A stretch of DNA of 64,000 nucleotides from Mytilus californianus (Eukaryota; Mollusca; Bivalvia; Mytilida; Mytilidae): NCBI RefSeq assembly GCF_021869535.1, contig NW_026262734.1:96353285-96417284 (forward strand), written 5' to 3'. Of this stretch, positions 24,290 through 36,840 are shown one piece after another (positions within the stretch are counted from its first letter, which is position 1; every line of letters starts with the position of its first letter). Position numbers and translations under genes: made by a program. The notes beneath the pieces are model-generated. The model saw only the letters and a program-made list of their open reading frames with translations. It made no database searches and was not told the DNA's origin.

Positions 24290-24360
24290 AGCGTAAGAAC
24301 CCAGACAGAAATGCGAGGCTCTTTTCTCCTGTTTCGAAGAGAGTACAAATAAATTTTTAC
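24290..24360. repeat. Hairpin-type repeat fragment
   Basis: GAGGCTCTTTTCTCCTGTTTCG and GTACAAATAAATTT match the arms of a palindromic sequence at 43152-43232. Confidence 0.45.
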
Positions 24361-25081
24361 ACACAGTAATTTGAATATCAACGTTTGCTCACAACAGAAT
24401 CAGGATACCATGAGACTATTGCTTCATGTTATCTGTATAGTAGAAAGGTCGATTACAGGGTAATCTAGAGGCTCTAAAGAGCCTATGTCGGTCAGCTAGT
24501 TCTTTCTGCACTTTTAACAATGGACACTCTCCAACATTGAAGACTAGAATAGAATAGTTATTTCATGACATAAAACTTTTTTTACCATTTTTTCTCTATC
24601 TTCTTTAGTTTGTGCCCAAATATCACAGTTGAGGGTAAAAAAAATCGTCACTTAAGGGCAATCACTCCTATAAAGAAAAAGTCTACTATTTTTTCCGTAA
24701 AATTTGACAAAATTTTAGATCTTGTCTTGCGTATCATTTTTGTTCTTTAAAGTTTCTATGTATCCTTTTTAGTTTTCAATATGATAGGCAAACACGCAAA
24801 ACATTAAAGCCGAGCAAGAACTCGAATAAGGAGTCGACTACCGATTTCGAACATGTTGACTAATTTGCAAATCTTAATTGTCTTGCTGATCATTTTTGCT
24901 ATTAAAAATGACTATCTATCTGTTATCATAGAAAAGATTTATCGCCCCTGATTGGCAGAAGTTATATAAAATATAAAACCGTAGATCTACAAACAGAAAA
25001 ACAGACTTTGGAAGTTAAATTAAAACACTAACAAAGCAATATTATGTTAATTAAAGCTCAACATGAAGATCAAATGAAATA

Positions 25082-25951
25082 TATCATAATCAAATACTGG
25101 AGGAGACTAGAGCAGAAATGAAAAAGGTACTAACTACTTCAAACTCTGAGATCGACTTTCTATCTGTAAGCCTACAAACCAAAAATGAAGAAATTGACAA
25201 ACTTAATGATACTCTAAAACGTCATACTTAACACTTGGAGAAATTACAAGAAGAAAATATATCTCTCCGATCTCAAGTGATTTCTCGATTTGAAGATTTT
25301 CATCTTGTCAAGGCAGATTCGAAATATACTGAAAAATCTAAACTTGACATTGACAACAAACCAACAGTTCTTTTAATTGGCACATACAATACCAAGCGTA
25401 TCAATGCAGAGAAGCTATCACCATCATTCACTACCAATAAGTTTTCAGCTTTCAATTTAGAAGAAACTAAACAAGCTATTTTGGAGATATCTGATATAAT
25501 TCCAAATCTGGTATTGTTTCATTCCCTCACTAATGATTTGAAAATAAAATCACCACAGCATTGTGTAGAAGAAATACAAGATATTGTCAAGTCTGCACTT
25601 CAAAAATGGCAAAGTATTGGTTGCATCATCTCTCTTACTACTCCTCGACTCGACAGTGTAATTTTCAACACAAATGGACAAATCATAATTGCCTTGTTGA
25701 AACAAATATATGATGACAATAAAGATGTTTTACTTGTTGATCATTGCAATATGTTGCGAAATGGAAACCCAATTGCAGAGCTACTAAGTGAAGATAAATT
25801 TCATCTTTCTGACTCTGGCGTGTCTCAGCTATCGGCAAACTGGAAGCGTCGAATACACACTGCCTTAAACATTCCCATGCCAAATTCAAGAGGTAGATCC
25901 AAATCACGCATCACAAGAGGACGTGGACGTGGCATAGGTCACCATGAATAA
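25082..25951 (+). pseudogene. LINE ORF1: coiled coil plus SGNH-hydrolase-like domain
   Basis: The frame starts with a coiled-coil-like stretch (25110-25228), is cut by TAA at 25229-25231 and then runs open to 25951. The second part has the SGNH order: VLLIGTYNTKRI where block I normally has GDS, LVLFHSLTND for the block III Asn, and EDKFHLSDSG for the Asp-x-x-His block V. The nucleophilic Ser is not present at the expected place. The tail RGRSKSRITRGRGRG is basic and probably bound nucleic acid. Esterase-type ORF1 proteins are known in CR1-like LINEs and act in the RNP. A tga and frame change near 25064 break the N-terminus. Confidence 0.75.
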
Positions 25952-26741
25952 CTTGCTTTTTAATATTATACATATTACCATATCATTATGTTGACTTCCT
26001 TTAACATGTTTAAAGTCATTTACATATAATTTATATATACATGTACAACTTTGTAACTTTCTTTTTTTGGGGGGCTGATAAATTCATATTCACATTTGAA
26101 TAGATTTTTCAAATGAAACAGCCACTCTGTGAAGAAGTCACACTAATACATTGTCATATATATGTAACCTCTGTTAGTTATAAAAGTTTGCTTTGTTATT
26201 ATTTTTTTTATTTTTAGTATTCACATTTGAATCATAGTTTTGATCTTGAATTAACCCAGGATATCAGGTTATTCAACTCAAATCAATTTAATAATTATTC
26301 AGTTAAAAGAGGATACATAGAAAAGAAATTATTCGTCATTATATCATTGACTATTTGTATTTAGAATACCATTGTTAAAATCATCCTCTGAATAAATCTA
26401 CTTATTTCAAATATTTATATTTCTGAATATTTTCCTTTTTGTCTCTTCCTTTTATTTAGAGACAAATCTTGTTATTTATTTATAGATAGAAAATCTATTC
26501 TATTATTTATACCAGATTTAATAGACGTATTTACACTTGTATGCAAATTTGTCCGCCATTACTTTGAATCACACAAGTTCCCGTAAAATTTGACATCACA
26601 ATTTAAAACATTTGACGTCATAATTAAAAAGGGATTGTTGTTTGACGTCAGAAGGTTATTCGGAGACAGATCTAAGGTCATTCGGAGACAAAATTCAGCT
26701 AAATACCAAAAGTGTAAATACGTTTAATTGTATCAACCAAA
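25952..26741 (+). other. Long spacer between LINE ORF1 and ORF2
   Basis: 790 AT-rich bases with no frame related to either ORF. Its last 160 bp carry three TGACGTCA/TGACATCA-type sites and a repeated GGTTATTCGGAGACA/GGTCATTCGGAGACA. It may be native or contain a nested insertion. Confidence 0.5.
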
Positions 26742-29700
26742 ATGCCAAAATCAAACCAATCATCTGTAAAATTTGGTTATTGGAATATAGGTGGCTTATT
26801 TTCAAAGGGCATGAATAAAGCAGAGGATCCCCTTTTTCTGAAACATATAGAGAATTACGACATTGTTTTTTTAGTCGAAACTCATGTGGGATATAATTCC
26901 CAAATACACAATATTGGTAAATTTCATTATCATCCAATATGTAGAGAAATATCAAATAATAACCATCATTTTGGGGTATAGCAATTCTACAGAAAAGTCA
27001 CTTTAAACCTCATATCAAAATATTGGTTAACAGTAATCTAGATTATCAATTATGGATTTAATTAGAAAAATCCTTTTTTGGATTTAAAAGTGACCTATTT
27101 ATTTGTGTACTGTACAACCCCCCTGTTACGTCTAAATATACCCAAGAACTCTCTTCTGATGTTTTTGAATGCATAGAAAAAGATATCTTTCAGTATAAGA
27201 AAATGGGTGAAATTTTGTTATGTGGAGATTTTAATGCCAGAATAAGCTCTGAAAATGACTTTATAGTAAACGATGATTCAAAATTTACGCCATTTTTTGA
27301 TACATACCCTACTGACAAAAACATTATGACAAGAAAAAGTCGAGACCAAAAAATTGATCAAAGAGGCAAAGAAGTTTTGGATTTTTGCATTAGTAAACAA
27401 ATAAGAATTTTAAATGGCAGAGTTATTGGTGATACATTTGGTAATTTTACTTGCTATACCCCCAATGGTGCAAGTGTGGTTGATTATGTTGCTGTGTCAG
27501 AAGAAATTCTTGAAAATGTACTGTATTTTAAAGTATCCAGATTTATTCCCACAGTATCTGATTGTCATTGTAAACTTGAGTGGGAATTATCTGCAAAATA
27601 TTGTGTTCCTGGAGAAAATGATATTCCAATCCAGTTGAAAAATATGACACCTAATTATATCTGGACTGACTGTTCAGCAATAAAATTTCCACAAACACTT
27701 TCTTCGGATACACTACAAAACTACATACTAGAATTCAACAACAGCACAATTCAATATACTCAGACATCAGTAGATGAAGCATCATCAAAACTTTCATACA
27801 TCTTTTTATCAGCAGCAAATCTATCACTTAAACGACCTTTAAACAAACACACAAACAAACAAAAAAACCAAAAAGTGGTTTGACGCAAATTTACAACAAG
27901 CTCGAACTAACTTGCTTAACTATGGAAAAAATTATTCAAGATTTCCATATGATTTATCAAAAATCACTTTTATAAACTGAATCGTGAATACTTCAAACTA
28001 AGGAAATATAAATACAAACAATACAAACAATCATTGATTAGTTAGCTGGACTCCTTGCACGAAGAGAATCCAAAACTGTATTGGAACTTAATTAATGAAC
28101 TACAGGAAAAAAACGAAACACAAAAAAAATGTGGAGTACAGCCATCAACTTTGATATCACATTTCCAAAAGTTGTCACAACTGAAAGGTGAATTTCAAAG
28201 TTGATATACAGAGCTATGTGAAAAACTGAAACAGTTAGAAAACTCAAAATGTTTCAACGAGTTGGACTCCGTTATCACTGAGTCTGAAATATCCAAAGCC
28301 ATTTCACACTTAAAATGCAATAAATCATCAGGCTTGGATAACATTAGTAATAATATGATAAAGAATGGACAGACTTTCCTTTTAAAAAGTTTTGAACAGA
28401 TGTTTAATACTTGTCTGTCTTCAGGTATATACCCAACATCTTGGGCTGAAGGTTATATTACACCAATTTTTAAGAGCAACGATACAAGTGACCCTAACAA
28501 TTATAGAGGAATAACAATAACAAGTGCAATTGGAAAGCTTTTTAATAGAATATTAAGTCTAAGACTGGACAAATTTCTTTAGGAACATAATATTTTACAT
28601 GATAGTCAAATTGGATTCACAAGGAAAGCCAGAACTGCAGATCATATGTTTATCTTAAACTGTCTTATTAACAAATGCTGTAATTCAAAAGAAGGTAGAC
28701 TGTTTGCCTGTTTTGTTGATTTTCAGAAGGCTTTTGATACTGTTATACATACAGGGATCAAGATTAAACTACTAGATATTGAGGTTGGGTCTTATTTCTA
28801 TAACATTATTAAGAGTATGTACGAAATTAGCAAATCATGTGTCAAAATTCAAAATCAAGTAAGTGATTTTTTTCCATTAGATATCGGAGACAACCTCAGT
28901 CCTGATTTATTCAAGATATTCATAAATGATTTGCCCAGATATTTGTCAGATATTAGAGACCCAGTTAATGTCAATGACATAGATCTACATTGTTTAATGT
29001 ATGCTTATGATATTGTTATATTATCTGCATCAGCGGAAGGTCTAGAGAAAAGCTGAGAATGCTTGATAAATTTTGCAAAGATTTATGTCTCAATGTGAAT
29101 ACTAACAAGACAAAGGTTCTGATTTTCAACAAAGCAGGCAGACATGTAAAACAGATATTCACATTTCAGAATATAAACCTGGAAAGTGTTTCAAAACACA
29201 AATACCTAGGTTTATATTTAAGCTCATCTGGTTCATTCAGTTATGCTCAAAATGAACTATACAAAAAATGAAAGCTTATTTCAAATTAAGGAAAGATCTT
29301 TTATCACTTAATCCTAATGTAAAAACAAGTATTCATGTTTTTGACCACACTGTAAAACCTATTTTATTATATGGTAGCGAAATATGGGGGTTGTTTAATT
29401 CTCTTTCCTCTAAATGTAAGAAGGAAGATATATCTTTTGAAAAATTATATTCAGGTTTACCCTGTGAGAAACTTCATATAAAATTTTGTAAATTTATACT
29501 TGGGGTACACAAGAAAACAACAAATGCTGCAGTGTTATCTGAACTTGGAAGATTTCCAATATATTTTAATATTATAAAAGGAATGTTATTGTACTGGTAT
29601 AAATTAGAGAATTTAGGTGATAATTTACCTCTATTAAAAGAGGCATATACACAATCAAAGACACTACATCAGATGAAATAACATCATGGTATGGTTCAAT

Positions 29701-30248
29701 AAATGTTATTTTTAAAAAACTTGGTATTGACTATACAAATGCCATAAATGCTCCATTTTGTGAATCCTTATACAAATTTAAGAAATATATACAAACCAAG
29801 CTATCAATATTGTTTATTAGCTGTTGGAAAAAAAACAAATAGATAAATTTTCAGACATTAAACTGAAAACCTACCTTTTATATAAAACAAATTTTGGTTT
29901 TGAAAAATATCTAACATTGATCAAGAATTTTGAACTTAGAAGAAGTTTTACTAAATTACGTGTATCTTTTCTAGATTACAAATAGAACTAAGTAGATATC
30001 AGGGTATTCTCCGAATTAACAGAATATGTAATAAATGTTCTTCCAATACTGTCGAAGATGAGGCTCATTTTCTATTTGATTGCAACAAATTTGAGGATGA
30101 CAGAAATTGTATGTTAGCTAGTATTGCAAAATATAATTCTTATTTTAATCATATGAGCAGTCAAAACAAAATTATCTGGTTTTTTAGTGTAGAAAATGTT
30201 GATTTACTTAAAATAATATGTAATTTTATATACAAACATCTTCCTTAG
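26742..30248 (+). pseudogene. LINE ORF2: APE endonuclease and reverse transcriptase, broken
   Basis: The endonuclease starts with VKFGYWNIGGL and DIVFLVETHVG, and has LCGDFNARI and a VDYVAVS..SDCH end. Reverse transcriptase follows: KSSGLDNI, PIFKSNDTSDPNNYRGI, FVDFQKAFDTV, DNLSPDLFKIFIND. The catalytic box at 29000-29011 reads YAYD where YADD is expected, so the first metal-binding Asp is lost. The C-terminus has a C-x2-C-x9-H-x4-C motif (CNKC...HFLFDC, about 30032). Breaks: frameshift near 26978, in-frame stops near 27058, 28040, 28204 and 28580, and frame changes near 27880, 29050, 29268 and 29670. Confidence 0.9.
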
Positions 30249-31955
30249 TGAAGATTAGTTAAAGGAAATCTATGTGTGTATATACATTTGATTGGACATA
30301 GAAAATAATATTCATCTGAATATCACAAACATACTAGCCGATTAAGGAAAAAAGAATTAATTGTTTAGATATTATTTATTCAAATGTTCTCTTATATCCT
30401 TGAGGCATTGTCCCCTGGTATCAACTTCATTCAAGTTACCTATGATGCTTCCTTGTTTGCTTTTGATATAGGTAGGAAAGAGACATTTACACACATTTTA
30501 CATGCCTATGGTCCATAAGGTATCTGCCCCTGGTGCCAGCTGCCTTTAGGAAACAATAATACTTTCCTATTTGCTGCTGACACAGGATGAGTCATAGACA
30601 TGCTTAACTTCTACTTTCTTTTTTGGCTAGTTATTATATGTTTAATTGATCCAAATTATTGTATACTATACATATATGGATATCTATTTTTCTTTTTCTT
30701 TTTTCTTTTTGGGCTGTTTGTTTGTTATCTATATCAACCACACTTGCATTAAAATGCATTAGTATTTAAAAAAATATTATAGATTCTTTATCTACATATT
30801 CTTTAAGAACTTAAATAGTTCTCATTAATCTTTTTTTTATCTCATTGTTTGTATTGTATTATGAAAATTATTGATGTTGTAATGTTTATGCCCTTTGGGG
30901 CCCATAATTTGGAGAAAAAAAATATATCTTCTTAAAAAATGAAATAAAAAAAATATCATAGTTTTCAAGATGATAGGCAAAAACACTGAAAAATTGGTAA
31001 ATATCGCCATTAAAGGACAAGAACTTTAATAATAAGTCGACTGATGATTTCAGTTCTGCTTATTTATTTGAAGATATTGTCTAGCTAATAATTCTTGCTA
31101 TCTAAAGTGACTGTGTCTACTAGTATCTATCTATTATAGTTTCAATATAATAGGCAAAATCATTAGAAATTCTTAAAAATCGTTAGTTAAGAGCAATACC
31201 CCAATAACGAGTCGACTGAAGAATACTTATTTGTAGATCTTGTCTTGCTGATCATTTTTGCTATTTAAAGTTTCTATCTATCTATTGTAGTTTTAAGGTA
31301 CTAGTAATAGGCAAACACGCAAAAAATGGTTAAAATGTATATTAAAAGACAAAAACTTTAATAAGAAGTCGTCTGACGATTTTGCCAATGTTGACTTTTT
31401 GTAGATCTTGTCATGCTGATAATTTTTGCCATTAAAGTTTCTCTCTATCTATTATATTTTCAAGATAATAGGCACTTTTTCAAATGGTAAAGTTCGTCCT
31501 ATAAAAAGTCGTCTTACAGATTTGAAATAAATAGACAATAGGTAGAGTTCAACATTCCGAACATTTCTGTCGCTGTCAGATTTTTTCTATTTATGACGGT
31601 TTTCAAAATAATATTCAAAACTTGCATTTTACACATATGTTCTATTTTTAGCTCTGTCGGCCATCTTGGTTAGCAAGCGGGCTCATTGGACAGATTTTTA
31701 AAATTAGATACCCCAATGATGAATGTGGCCAAGTTTGGTTAAATTTGGCCCACCAGTTTCAGAGAAGATTTTTGTAAAAGTTAACGGGCGACGACGACAA
31801 ACGCTTAGTGACCAGAAGAGCTCACTTGGCCCTATGGGCCAGGTGAGCTAAAAATCTTACATTTTTAACTTGGTATACCCTATATACAATTTTAAGTGCT
31901 AGAATAAACAAGGAATATTTGACAACTTTGAGTTTAAAAGTGGTAAAGATTTAAT

Positions 31956-32032
31956 GCTGATGTCGCGCAACTGCAAATTCGGGATGCCTTGTCATGATGT
32001 CGCGCAACTGCAAATTCGGGATGCCTTGTCAT
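31956..32032. repeat. 37-bp tandem duplication
   Basis: Two copies of a 37-bp unit starting TGATGTCGCGCAACTGCAAA. Confidence 0.9.
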
Positions 32033-32039
32033 TTAACAT

Positions 32040-32855
32040 TGGCAATCCCTGTGGTTGTGTGTACAATATTTTTTCTTCTCAAAATATCATTGACATCGTG
32101 TCTAGTGTCATCTGCATCTGTGATTCTTTTCCCTAAGTTTTGTGTTTTAGTATAAATAAATAACACCCTCCTAAAAGCAAGAACAAAATGTAATCAGTAT
32201 AAATAGAAGTGTCTCACTGTTTTTTTATAAATAGAATTATAGTTACTAGTAATTGAAATCGCTGTTTTCAAGTTCGATATTAATCAACTTTTACCCACAT
32301 ATTATATATTACTTTCTGTGGCCCTTACTGTCATTCTACGCAAAGTATTTTGTCGGACCTTTGAAATACTTGTGTTATTTTTATAATGATGTGTTTTGTA
32401 AATTTAGGATTTTTAAGGGAAAAAGAAACATGAGAAAATTACGTACAAAATACAGGTTTACAAGTCTTCACATATTGTGTCTGAAAGGTTCTTTAAAAAA
32501 AAAAACTTGGAGTGTCTGGTTTTTCAAGATTTTCTTAAAGGGTTTTTTCCGTGCCGATGAGCTCTTGTAGAAACTCATCCTGATGGATGATCGCTCTGAT
32601 GTGTAAATGCACGGCATGTGCAGTCATATCCATAAGCACGTGTTGAGAAAATATATCCCTTATAAAAGGCTGCATGATTGCCAACTTTTTATAAAGACGC
32701 TAGGACAAGTATGTAGACAAAAAAGGAACCCTCCAAAATCGGGGGTGATGTCAGGTGCTTCGGAAGGGTAAGCATATCCTGTTCCACCCGTTGTGATGAT
32801 CATAGTAAGTAGAATTCGGTTTTAAGTCTCATTATAGGGGATGTCAAATTGAAGA
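32040..32855. other. No gene seen
   Basis: AT-rich DNA without a recognisable exon or repeat. A 105-codon frame at 32253-32570 is Lys/Phe-rich and resembles nothing known. Confidence 0.4.
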
Positions 32856-32861
32856 AAAGAG

Positions 32862-33366
32862 GACAAGAGAATGGCTATGACAATTGGTACATATCCATGG
32901 TCATCTGTGACACAGAGGAATATGAGAATGGCTATGACAATTGGTACATATCCATGGTCATTTGTGACACAGAGGACAAGGGAATGGCTATGACAATTGG
33001 TACATATCCATGGTCATTTGTGACACAGAGGACAAGGGAATGGCTATGACAATTGGTACATATCCATGGTCATTTGTGACACAGAGGACAAGAGAATGGC
33101 TATGACAATTGGTACATATCCATGGTCATTTGTGACACAGAGGACAAGAGAATGGCTATGACAATTGGTACATATCCATGGTCATTTGTGACACAGAGGA
33201 CAAGAGAATGGCTATGACAATTGGTACATATCCATGGTCATTTGTGACACAGAGGACAAGAGAATGGCTATGACAATTGGTACATATCCATGGTCATTTG
33301 TGACACAGAGGAAAAGAGAATGGCTATGACAATTGGTACATCTCCATGGTCATCTGTGACACAGAT
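32862..33366. repeat. 56-bp tandem repeat, nine units
   Basis: Nine units of 56-57 bp contain ACAAGAGAATGGCTATGACA, CATATCCATGGTCATTTGTG and ACACAGAGG. The middle units are almost identical and the outer ones more diverged, which points to recent expansion from the centre. Confidence 0.95.
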
Positions 33367-33775
33367 ATTCAATAACGGTCAACCAACTCATGATGGCACC
33401 ATTTAAACTTCAACTGGGATGTCCTAAAAATGCATGGAATACCATAAATTGAGAAACACTTTACAATGCATGGACTCGTTATAATGTATCAACATTTCGT
33501 GTGTATCGTAGAATAGATGTCATCTAAATAACCACCGAGATGACCTAAGAATTCCGTAGGTCATATGACCTGATGTAAACATAAATATGAATACACAAGC
33601 AAGCACGTGTAATCGTATAATGACGGTTTTGCTAGGTCTGTTTGCTTTCACATCATTGATTAAAAAATATGTAAATCATCGTTTTACCTGTATTTGAATG
33701 ACTTTTTGGTAGGCAGAATCAGATCTTCCCGGTGGTGGCTGACTTGTTTCACTTTTAAAAGTATACATATTTATT

Positions 33776-34480
33776 TAGGGGCCAGCTGAAGGACGCCTCC
33801 GGGTTCGGGAGTTTCTCGCTGCATTGAAGACCCATTGGTGGCCTTCGGCTGTTGTCTGCTCTATGGTCGGGTTGTTGTCTCTTTGACACATTCCCCATTT
33901 CGATTCTCAATTTTATTCTTTTCTTTTTTATAACTAAACTAGCTGTCAGTAACTGCGAGTACTCTCAGATCTGTACTTAGTGTCTTTTTTGTTGTGGGGA
34001 TGTATAAATACCCTGTCACGTCCAGTCTGTGTTTTTGTTAGATGTTTTTTCTGCATTGTATCGATCTGATGAGTTAAGCCCCTTTCAACTGATTTTTATA
34101 ATTTGTTCATATGTTGTACTGTTACACGACTGTCCCAGGTTAGGGGAAGTGTTTGGCGCCAACAAACTAGTTTAACCCCGCCACATTCTGTTAGTGCCTG
34201 TCCCAAGTCATGAGCCTGTGGTTCAGTGGTTGTCGTTTGTTGCTGTATATCACATTTGTTTTTCTTTCATTATTTTGTATATAAATCAGGCCGTTAGGTT
34301 TCTCGTTTGAATTGTTTTACATTTGTCATTTCGGGGCCTTTTTATAGCTGACTATGCGGTATGGGTTTTGCTCATTGTTGAAAGCCGTACTGAACCTATA
34401 GATGTAAACTTCTATGTCATTTGGTCTCTGGTGGAGAGTTGTCTCATTGGCAATCATACCACATCTTCTTATTTTTTATA
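33776..34480 (-). repeat. Family A and B repeats in reverse orientation
   Basis: 33776-33920 is family A (CACATTCCCCATTTCGATTC end), and 33920-34480 is a near full-length family B copy ending GTTGTCTCATTGGCAATCAT. Their direct adjacency here and at 20998-21555 suggests that they may be parts of one longer element. Confidence 0.75.
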
Positions 34481-34489
34481 TTAGCCCAT

Positions 34490-35548
34490 GCGTAGCCCAT
34501 CCCAGTTAAGGTTCGCATGGATACGGATTTGAATGAGTTGAATTATTTACTTGCAATTCCAGTAATACATCATCAATGTTTTGAGCTTTTTGTGACAAAA
34601 TTGAACCAAACTGACTGCTAATACCGAAATATTATTTCACAATTATTCCTCTATTATAAATGTTTGAAATAGAAAAAAATCATATGTCCCTTTAAGCTAC
34701 CAATAATCAATCAATCAATCAAACGGGCAGACTTCAACTTTAACACTAGGAATCCTTGGTTCAAATGCGTCCCTATAAGCAGCAAGAAAATCATGATACG
34801 AAACGCAAGCTATCGAATATTGTATCAAGTTGGAGATACTCGAAATGCAGGTGCTTCTGGAATGTTGCTACACAGAAATGGAAAAGCTGAAATCATCTCT
34901 TTTGTCGTAAAGTTTTGTTCTCAACCGAACCTTATTGGCATTTTCTAGATATAAGTAAAGATATGAAACAGACTTAACTGCATCTGTAGTATCCTATATT
35001 TTTTAAAAGTTCAATGGGATAGATGCATTCAACATAGCCACCAAACTTTGGGATCATTTAGCAAGGGACATCATCTATATAGAGGAACGTAAAGTTAAAA
35101 AATCATGCCAATTTCTTTTTATTTTTCCTGAGAGAGGCTCTAGTATAAAGTCGGCTCCATATGAACTATAGTAAGCTATAAAAGGTATGACAAAATCTGA
35201 ATCAATTAAAAACAAGTGGCCTGATTTATTTTGCAACAATGAAAGAAAAACAAATATGGCAAACAACGTTTTCTTTCTATTTACAAACCTGTAATAACGC
35301 CTTTTCCTGTATAATCCTAACAAAATGTGTTAATTGTCACAACCTGTAGCTTAAAAACAAGCTGTGTTTCCTACAATTTGTATCATATGTTTGGATGGAC
35401 ATGATACGATACTAAAAATACGTTTTTGTTAATTGAAGGTGAATTACGAGGTTAACCTGATAAAAGCCACCAATGCCCCTTAAATGGTTTAATATCAGGG
35501 TAGGATTCTGTTTTTCCATCTTAAATCATGTTAACCCGTTTTTTTTTC

Positions 35549-35585
<37 letters not shown>

Positions 35586-36840
35586 TGATGTTGAATTTTT
35601 GATGTTTGATACCGAGAAATTTTGGTATTTCCTATATTTCATTGTTTGAAGACCACATATCTGTAACAGAAAGGCCTCCTTTGTGAGTGCTCGCTGCGAG
35701 TGCAGACGATTATATGTTCGAATTCGTCTTGTTCAAAAGAGTAATGATCACAAAACTTATAGTCAGCATTATGTGTCCATGCAGGTTTTCCACACGAAGT
35801 TAAAGTACGTTAACAAAACCATACGTTAAATGACATCTTAAATATAATTTAGAATAAAAATTCAATAATTCCAATAAATTTATATATAACTGTAAATTTT
35901 CTTTTACAGGAATTCGATATAAAGGCAAATAGTCCTTGACTTTATAGATTTGTACTCAACAACTTTTAAATGTTATTTATTTTAAAGATATTAAGTAAAC
36001 AAAAACTGATCGTCAGTCACATATCAAGACCCTTTACTTATTCAAATTTAAAATAAAACGACCACTATGAATGAATTCTACCCGGATTTGCATATTTGAA
36101 GATATTTAAAACGGGTGTGAACCAGGAACTGTATCAAACAGTAAAGAACGTCCATTTACTAGTATTTGAAGGAGTGTATCACAGTGATTTAAATAAACTT
36201 CATGTAATATCTTTACACACATCAAGTTCCGGGAATTTCCATTTCTGACATTCCTTCCAACCGTACGTATATACCTTTAACAAGGAAGTCTAGTACTCTT
36301 AACAGTTTGAATAATGCAAAAATTCTACCAATTACTATTCAGCAGTGTCAAGTTATATTATATTGTACTACTATTGCGATACAATTTGTATGAAAGCTTT
36401 TTTGATTTTTTAATATAAAAAATCACCTGTTATACATAAACCTTATGAAAGCTTTTTAAAATCACGATATATACAGATGAACCTTAACCTGAGTGAACTG
36501 GAACACCTTATCACAAGCATAGTCTATATGAAAGAAAGTATCTTACAATGTACAAATGTTTCATTATAAACTATATACATATTAACCATATAAGAGTATT
36601 TGCGATGAAAAAGATAGTCCAACATGTCCTTGAGTTCAAATAGCCCACAATCTTTATAAAATTATGAAATAAATAACTTTGATGATTAATTTTATAAAGT
36701 TAGACTTTACTTAAAACCAATCTTTGATAACATGGAACAAAAAAGTTTTACATGTTATGATGTAGAGACCATATGAGAGAAAAACTAGGTGTTTGAAGAA
36801 AATAAGTTCAATCAGGATCAAAGATAAAAATAAATTAACG
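34490..36840. other. Intergenic AT-rich DNA with a long poly(T)
   Basis: Downstream of copy B. A (AATC)n SINE-type tail lies at 34707-34722, and a run of 34 T follows a run of 9 T at 35539-35583, possibly a retroposon tail in reverse. No exon is seen. Confidence 0.45.

Larger units (their letters stand above)
24931..30953 (+). mobile_element. Near full-length degenerate APE-type LINE
   Basis: Bounded by the direct repeat TATCATA (24924-24930 and 30954-30960). Removing the element restores a core unit matching 14490-14545. It holds ORF1 with an SGNH-like domain, ORF2 with endonuclease, reverse transcriptase and a C-terminal Cys/His motif, and a 0.7-kb 3' UTR ending in an A-rich GAAATAAAAAAA tail. 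Layout and ORF1 type point to the CR1/L2-like group. Stops and frameshifts make it inactive. Confidence 0.9.
24545..31853 (+). mobile_element. Pearl-like tandem-core element P3, split by a LINE
   Basis: Core units (24545-24930 and 30961-31600) contain TGCTGATCATTTTTGCTATT, TTCAAGATGATAGGCAAAAA and GAGTCGACTGA. After the cores come CTCTGTCGGCCATCTTGGTT, a (GAC)4-type run at about 31789-31800 and a terminal hairpin at 31819-31849 whose arms AGCTCACTTGGCCC and GGGCCAGGTGAGCT differ by one base. This matches the layout of the elements at 37098 and 55085. No coding sequence belongs to it. Confidence 0.65.

Noticed and set aside
25683-25907. Minus-strand frame inside LINE ORF1
   Set aside because: It is a shadow of the ORF1 coding strand.
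32849-33366. The 56-bp regular array as a CRISPR
   Set aside because: Units are contiguous without unique spacers, and the DNA is eukaryotic.
34063-34075. CTGATGAG as part of a second hammerhead
   Set aside because: No GAAA core or pairing arms follow; it is an ordinary part of repeat family B.
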